DNA from: Saccharibacillus sp. CPCC 101409 | GTDB taxonomy: Bacteria; Bacillota; Bacilli; Paenibacillales; Paenibacillaceae | DNA length: 64,000 bases | Assembly (NCBI RefSeq): GCF_030518235.1 | Contig: NZ_JAULSA010000008.1 | Location: 1-64,000, forward strand | Direction: 5' to 3' | Shown: positions 59,543-64,000 of the stretch, piece by piece | How positions within the stretch are numbered: the first letter of the stretch is position 1 | Layout: each line of letters begins with the position of its first letter | Notes under the pieces: model-generated | Databases searched by the model: none | What the model saw: the letters and a program-made list of their open reading frames with translations, nothing else | What the model was told of the DNA's origin: nothing | Position numbers and translations under genes: made by a program

Positions 59543-59866
59543 ATATATTAGGGCGTGTAGGGCGGCGGCGCCAAAGCGCTGCCGGAGAGCTTTCCGTTCC
59601 TGAAGCGTCTGCTGGATGTGCGGGTGCAGCAGGAGAGGTGAGAAAAGTTATAAACGCCAAAAAAAGACCGTCAGTCCCTGCGGGGCTCGACGGTCTTTGG
59701 TGTAATATGCCGTTGAATCATGCCGGCAATTTGCGTGAAATCGCCGATTCCAATAGGCTGTGTTCTTCGACTCCGATAAACTCGCCGAGGCTATAACGAT
59801 GAATAACCGCTGGGATGTAAAAGATTTGCTGTTAGTATACCTCCGATTCGGAGAAGAAAATAGAAG
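59543..59866. other. Gap holding a polyprenyl synthetase gene remnant and a terminator
   Basis: No intact gene. At 59567-59641 lies the 3' end of a polyprenyl synthetase gene (AKALPESFPFLKRLLDVRVQ QER, stop TGA), about 87% identical to 58271-58345. A terminator follows at 59663-59698 (AAAGACCGTC with GACGGTCTTT). The rest shows nothing. Confidence 0.8.
59567..59641 (+). pseudogene. Polyprenyl synthetase gene fragment (3' end), copy B
   Basis: Only the last 24 codons and the stop of a polyprenyl synthetase gene remain, in the same orientation as the complete gene. The divergence from copy A (about 13%) means it is not a fresh duplication; it may come from a diverged allele or paralogue that was replaced. 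Confidence 0.75.
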
Positions 59867-60406
59867 CTAAGGCTGTTTGGAAACGGGCGGCTGCTGTGTT
59901 TCTTCTACAAACGGTTCGCCCGGCGATTCCTCTTCTTCGGCATAATACCATTCTTTATAAATGGGATCGGCCTCTTGGGAATTGTCTGCATGGAGTTCGA
60001 AGCGGCTCATGGATGCGGGTTCTTCGACATTGAACATAACCGTGAAGTGAGGATGCCCGCTCGAAAAGTATCTGTCCACCTTCTCGCTCAGGATTACTTC
60101 TTCGTAGAACGTTTCGCTCATCAACAGCTGCCGGCTTTTTTCGAAAATCTCTTTCTTTTCCTGCTCGTTGATCGGGATTTCCAGTCTATAATTCATGCGG
60201 AAGGTCAATGGACTGAATTCCAGCGTCATTTCTCGGATGTTCGGATGTTCCTGCTGGATTTGGTTACGGAATTCTTTCACCTGGTCCGAAGAAATTCGAG
60301 TGGGCGTCGTACAGCCGGCAGTCGATAGAAGAGCGAGGGAACATAGAAACGCGATAAGACATCTGAAACAACCGTTTTTTTGAAAAAGAGCGCCTATCTT
60401 GTTCAC
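59867..60406 (-). CDS. Lipoprotein of unknown function
   Basis: A secreted protein of about 179 aa when started at the GTG at 60406. Signal peptide ILFAFLCSLALLSTAGC-like (CLIAFLCSLALLSTAGC) with lipobox STAGC at about residue 30. The mature part is acidic and ends in a Pro/Gln-rich tail (PGEPFVEETQQPPVSKQP). It is unrecognised. It is divergent from the second sigma factor operon. The start is uncertain, as the ribosome site (GGAAAG) is weak and the frame is open to 60646. Confidence 0.6.
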   Translation of the reverse strand: MNKIGALFQKNGCFRCLIAFLCSLALLSTAGCTTPTRISSDQVKEFRNQIQQEHPNIREMTLEFSPLTFRMNYRLEIPINEQEKKEIFEKSRQLLMSETFYEEVILSEKVDRYFSSGHPHFTVMFNVEEPASMSRFELHADNSQEADPIYKEWYYAEEEESPGEPFVEETQQPPVSKQP

Positions 60407-60567
60407 CCGCTTTCCAATTAAAAATGAGTCCGCTATTTCCGCTTCCTTATTTATTCTACAAACGCCCCGTCCCGTCAAAAAGTTTCTTTTAAGCACACGA
60501 TAGAATCCTTTTCCGCGCTTCGTCATATCAAATGTCGGTACCGACCAAAGAGAAAGGGGGATGTCCG

Positions 60568-61158
60568 GTGGAAGGCAGCGAAGAGCGGCAGGAACGGAAT
60601 TTCGAAAAAGAACGGGAAAAGAAGCTGGTGCGACGTATCCGGGCACGCGACGAAGCGGCGCTCGGCGAGCTGATCGAGGCTTACGGCGGGCTGCTGAAAG
60701 CGATCGTTTACCGCCAGCTTCCGGATCGTCCGCAGGATCGCGAGGAGTGTCTCGACGATGTGCTGCTGGCGATCTGGAATCATATCGAGTCGTTCGACGG
60801 CGAGCGTAATTCGCTGCGGCAGTGGACGGCGGCCGTCGCCAGGTATCGCGCGATCGACTACCAGCGCAGATGGCTGCGGGAGAAGGAGCGCCGGAGCGGG
60901 GAAGAACTGGACGCGGAGCGGCTGCGAGGAACGGAAGAAAACGAAGCGATCGCCGCGGACAGCGTGGACGAGATGCTGGCGCAGCTCCCCGCGGAAGAAC
61001 GGATCCTTTTTGAACGATACTATCTGGAAGGCGTTCCGGCCCGGGAGCTTGCGCAGGGAATGAATGTCAGGGAATCCTGGATTCATAATAAATTGTCGCG
61101 CGGAAGACGGAAGCTGAAACAAATTTGGACTTCGCGAAACGGGGTGGAAGGCGAATGA
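60568..61158 (+). CDS. RNA polymerase sigma-70-like (ECF) factor
   Basis: A 196-aa sigma factor. Region 2: DEAALGELIEAYGGLLKAIV, CLDDVLLAIWNHIESFDG, LRQWTAAVARYRAIDYQRRW. Region 4: QLPAEERILFERYYLEGVPA, RELAQGMNVRESWIHNKLSR. The GTG at 60568 follows AAAGGGGGATGTCC; an ATG at 60532 without ribosome site would add 12 residues. The stop overlaps the DUF4179 gene start (ATGA), the classical sigma/regulator pair. Confidence 0.9.
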   Translation: MEGSEERQERNFEKEREKKLVRRIRARDEAALGELIEAYGGLLKAIVYRQLPDRPQDREECLDDVLLAIWNHIESFDGERNSLRQWTAAVARYRAIDYQRRWLREKERRSGEELDAERLRGTEENEAIAADSVDEMLAQLPAEERILFERYYLEGVPARELAQGMNVRESWIHNKLSRGRRKLKQIWTSRNGVEGE

Positions 61159-62234
61159 GCGTCTACGACGAATTGAACGGATTGAAGATCGACCTGGCCG
61201 AGTACGGGGAAGAAGAATTGAGCGAGGTCGAGCGACAAAGATGGGAGCGGCGCGTACGCGCAAAAGTGCGGGCAGACGGCGAAACAGCCTCGCCCCGAAG
61301 CAAGCGCCGTGCCGGCAAGCGGCCGGTCTCCGGCAAATCGCGCAGAAGCCGCTGGCTGATCCCGGCCGCCGCGGCGCTGCTGCTGACGATCGGGGCGACG
61401 CTTCCCGCGGGGCAGGAGGCGCTGGCGCGGCTGCCTTTTGTAGCGGGATTGTTGGAGCGTTTCGCCGGGCAGGGCGAGAACGTCGATTATTCCGCCTACA
61501 AAGACCAGATCGGGGAATCGGCGGAGAACGAGTACGGCAAATTAACGCTAAACGAGATCATTGTCGATACGGACCGGCTGCTGATCGGAACGACGCTGGA
61601 GCCGGCGCAGGGGAAAGATATGGGTGACGTTGTCTATTTGAATGCCCGCGTAACATTGAACGGCAGGAGCGATTTGCAGCTGCATGGCGGCAGCGGCGGG
61701 GCGGATAAACAAAACGGCAGATATATCGTTTACGAAAATATCCCGTTCAGCGAAATCCCAGCCGGCGAAAAGCTGCGAATTACACTCAAGTACGACAGTA
61801 TCTTGAAACCGGGGCAGGACGGTAAGCTTATCGGGCTTTCCAAACCCTGGATATTCGATATCGAGACTTCTCGCGCGGCTTTGTTGGCGAAGATTGATTC
61901 TATCGAGGTAAATCGCAAGATCGATCTCATCAACGGACAACAGATCGAGATCGAAAAGGTTATCTCAAGCCCTATATCCACGCTCGTTTATTATCGGACG
62001 ACAAAGATGGAAGATATTGGATCTAAATGGCATATGTATGGATTTCGGCTGGTTTCGGAGAGCGGCGAGGAATTCCCGATGTGGGAATCTTTCGGAAGTA
62101 TGAATGAAATGAAACCGTCCTACGCCCGCTACGCGCCGGTCGATCTGCGGCAAGGACATTATTCGCTCATTCCGGAAGACGGGACGAACGGAAAGAAGCT
62201 GGGCGAAGCGGTACCGATTGTTCCTGAACTGTAA
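61155..62234 (+). CDS. DUF4179 membrane protein, probable anti-sigma factor
   Basis: A 359-aa single-pass protein. An inner-facing N-terminus of about 70 aa (MSVYDELNGLKIDLAEYGEE and a basic stretch) precedes one transmembrane helix (WLIPAAAALLLTIGATLPAG, about residues 70-89). A DUF4179 domain follows (FVAGLLERFAGQGENVDYSA), then a beta-rich outer domain (DQIGESAENEYGKLTLNEII). Fused to an upstream sigma factor by overlap, it most likely holds the sigma factor and responds to an envelope signal. Confidence 0.85.
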   Translation: MSVYDELNGLKIDLAEYGEEELSEVERQRWERRVRAKVRADGETASPRSKRRAGKRPVSGKSRRSRWLIPAAAALLLTIGATLPAGQEALARLPFVAGLLERFAGQGENVDYSAYKDQIGESAENEYGKLTLNEIIVDTDRLLIGTTLEPAQGKDMGDVVYLNARVTLNGRSDLQLHGGSGGADKQNGRYIVYENIPFSEIPAGEKLRITLKYDSILKPGQDGKLIGLSKPWIFDIETSRAALLAKIDSIEVNRKIDLINGQQIEIEKVISSPISTLVYYRTTKMEDIGSKWHMYGFRLVSESGEEFPMWESFGSMNEMKPSYARYAPVDLRQGHYSLIPEDGTNGKKLGEAVPIVPEL

Positions 62235-62562
62235 GCCGCTTCTGCGAGTCCGCAGTTGTCGGCTTTCCATCGATTCGCCGCAGTCCGAAACAACGTGTCG
62301 AAGAGGCAAAGCAGGAAGCGTCGAAACACGCGCATTCCGGAAAACCGACAGTCTGCGGACTACCGGTTTTTTTGTTTTTCATCACGCTTTTTCAATCGGA
62401 AAGCTTTGCTTCTTCCCCCGAAATTCTTTATAGTGGAAGAGGATGTGCGGTGAGCTCCGGGATTTTACGAAAGGGGTTTCGGAAAGCGCGAACAACAAGA
62501 ATCGAAGCACCATCATATAAGAAATCGATCAAGGAATCAGAAGAGAACCGGGAGGGAAAGAT
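62235..62562. other. Gap with terminator and promoter of the GH3 gene
   Basis: No gene is visible. A hairpin at about 62342-62372 (AAACCG...CGGTTTTTTT) ends the sigma operon. TTGCTT (62406-62411), a 17-bp spacer and TATAGT (62429-62434) form a candidate promoter for the glycosidase gene. Confidence 0.55.
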
Positions 62563-64000
62563 TTGAGCAAAACAAACGTTGGAGGACCTTTGAAGGGATT
62601 CGCGGAATTCAGCAGAACGGTGGCCGCTCAGGGCGCGGTACTGCTGCAAAACGAAGGACGGGCGCTGCCGGTCCAGGCAGACGAGAATGTCGCCGTGTTT
62701 GGACGCGTGCAGCTTAACTACTACCGCAGCGGTACGGGATCGGGCGGCAGCGTGCACGTTTCGCATACGAGCAATCTGCTGGACGGCCTGCGGAGCCAAT
62801 CGTCGATTGAAGTCAACGAGGAACTGGCATCGGTCTATACGAAGTGGATCGAAGAAAACCCGTTCGACAACGGCGGAGGCGGCTGGGCGGCCGAACCGTG
62901 GCACCAGAAAGAAATGCCTTTGACGGACGAGCTGGTCGCCGAAGCGCGCGCCAAGTCGTCCAAAGCGATCGTGGTCGTCGGCCGGACCGCCGGGGAAGAC
63001 CAGGACAACGCCGACGCGCCGGGCAGCTACCGCCTGACGCCGGAAGAGCTGGATATGCTGACGCAGGTGACGAACCGTTTCGAGCAGACGATCGTCGTGC
63101 TGAACGTATCGAATATCGTGGATATGAGCTGGGTTGCGGACGCCGGCCATAAGCACCCGATCGCGGCTGTGATCTACGCCTGGCACGGCGGGATGGAAGG
63201 CGGCAACGCGATCGCGGACGTGCTTTCCGGCGCTGTTACGCCAAGCGGCAAGCTGACCGATACCATCGCGTACTCGATCGAAGATTATCCGTCCACGAGC
63301 AACTACGGCAACGAGTTCAAAAGCGTGTACGAGGAAGACGTTTACGTCGGATATCGGTATTTCGAAACGTTTCACCCGGAAAAAGTCCAGTACGAATTCG
63401 GCTTCGGCCTGTCGTACACGACATTCGATCAAGTGACGGAAGACGCGAAAACCGTGCAAAAAGACGGAGCGGAATGGATCGAGCTCGGCGTGAACGTGAC
63501 CAATACCGGCAATACTTTCGAAGGCAAAGAAGTCGTGCAGGCCTATATCGAAGCGCCGCAGGGCAAACTGGGCCAGCCGGTGAAGAAACTGGTCGCGTTC
63601 GGCAAAACGAAATCGCTCCAACCGGGACAATCGGAGCGCATCGTGCTGAGCTTCCCGGTCGATAAGCTGGCTTCCTACGACGACGCGGGCGCGACCGGCC
63701 ATGCGCATGCGTATGTGCTCGAAGAAGGCACGTACCTGCTGCATGTCGGAACGAGCGTCAAGCGGACCGCCGAGGTGCAGGTGGACGGAGCCGAAGGTTA
63801 TATCGTGAGCGAGCTGCGCGTGGTGCAGCAGTTCGAAGAAGCGATGGCGCCGGTGGAAGACTTTATGCGCATCAAGCCGGGCGGACGCCGCGAAGACGGT
63901 TCGTACGAGCTGACGAGCGAAGACGCGCCGACGCGCAAAGTCGATATGGCGCAGCGCATCCAGGACCGTTTGCCGCAGAGCTTTGCGCAGACGGGCGACA
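62563..64000 (+). CDS. Glycoside hydrolase family 3 protein, permuted type, 5' part
   Basis: The frame is open from a TTG at 62563 (GGGAGGGAAAG upstream) to the window end, 479 codons. It begins with the alpha/beta sandwich normally found second in GH3 enzymes (AAQGAVLLQNEGRALPV, VVVGRTAGEDQDNADAPG, AVIYAWHGGMEGGNAIADVL). The fibronectin-III-like domain follows (ELGVNVTNTGNTFEGKEVVQ). The TIM-barrel with the nucleophile should follow beyond the edge, the permuted order known from some beta-glucosidases. No signal peptide, so it is probably cytosolic. Confidence 0.85.
   Translation, partial: MSKTNVGGPLKGFAEFSRTVAAQGAVLLQNEGRALPVQADENVAVFGRVQLNYYRSGTGSGGSVHVSHTSNLLDGLRSQSSIEVNEELASVYTKWIEENPFDNGGGGWAAEPWHQKEMPLTDELVAEARAKSSKAIVVVGRTAGEDQDNADAPGSYRLTPEELDMLTQVTNRFEQTIVVLNVSNIVDMSWVADAGHKHPIAAVIYAWHGGMEGGNAIADVLSGAVTPSGKLTDTIAYSIEDYPSTSNYGNEFKSVYEEDVYVGYRYFETFHPEKVQYEFGFGLSYTTFDQVTEDAKTVQKDGAEWIELGVNVTNTGNTFEGKEVVQAYIEAPQGKLGQPVKKLVAFGKTKSLQPGQSERIVLSFPVDKLASYDDAGATGHAHAYVLEEGTYLLHVGTSVKRTAEVQVDGAEGYIVSELRVVQQFEEAMAPVEDFMRIKPGGRREDGSYELTSEDAPTRKVDMAQRIQDRLPQSFAQTGD

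Noticed and set aside
59539-59796. 85-aa open frame starting at the end of the ketopantoate reductase-like gene
   Set aside because: It reads the synthetase remnant out of its coding frame and then runs through a terminator.

Overview
The window is chromosomal DNA of a high-GC member of the Paenibacillaceae (Paenibacillus or Saccharibacillus type). This rests on the mix of Firmicute hallmarks: AGGAGG ribosome sites, secG-rnr-smpB-ssrA order, S-layer homology domains, type II pantothenate kinase, ydaO-type and purine riboswitches, and sigma/anti-sigma pairs. The GC-rich backbone is interrupted by an AT-rich island. The species assignment is inference.

Layout. 1-344: start of an IS66 transposase cut by the window edge. 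537-7225: a sugar module, with a LacI regulator divergent from an ABC importer, a DUF1861-like protein and a GH130 enzyme, probably for beta-mannosides. 7608-8998: an MFS exporter behind a guanine-class riboswitch. 9195-12931: pantothenate kinase, a CD3324-like protein, a nucleotidyltransferase and glutamate racemase. 13397-13822: a c-di-AMP (ydaO) riboswitch in front of a 36-aa membrane protein. 14141-19745: secG, rnr (with an unusually long basic tail), smpB and ssrA (tmRNA).

19507-38352 is an island built on ssrA. The last 239 bp of ssrA recur at 35994-36232, and a degenerate 3' end occurs at 38253-38352. The first interval (about 16.5 kb) holds an AlbA_2/HEPN/DUF4238 cluster (possibly defence), an ankyrin lipoprotein, an SLH protein, XRE regulators, a RadC-like protein, a gene II/X-like replication protein, two large serine recombinases and a complete type III toxin-antitoxin locus (47-nt ToxI-like repeats, terminator, ToxN-like toxin). 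The second interval (about 2 kb) holds a broken zeta-toxin pair and an HTH plus TumE-like pair.

38444-64000 returns to backbone: ApbE flavin transferase, a LysR regulator, an FMN reductase and a fused flavin reductase whose FMN-binding domain ApbE probably flavinylates; a hydrolase with its TetR regulator; a MetE-like methyltransferase; an MscS channel; LytTR/DUF3021; an ABC exporter with its TetR regulator; an aldo/keto reductase; a secreted protein, a lipoprotein and two sigma/anti-sigma pairs; an 815-aa polyprenyl synthetase fusion whose gene 3' end recurs beyond a low-GC reductase gene; and the start of a permuted GH3 glycosidase cut by the right edge.
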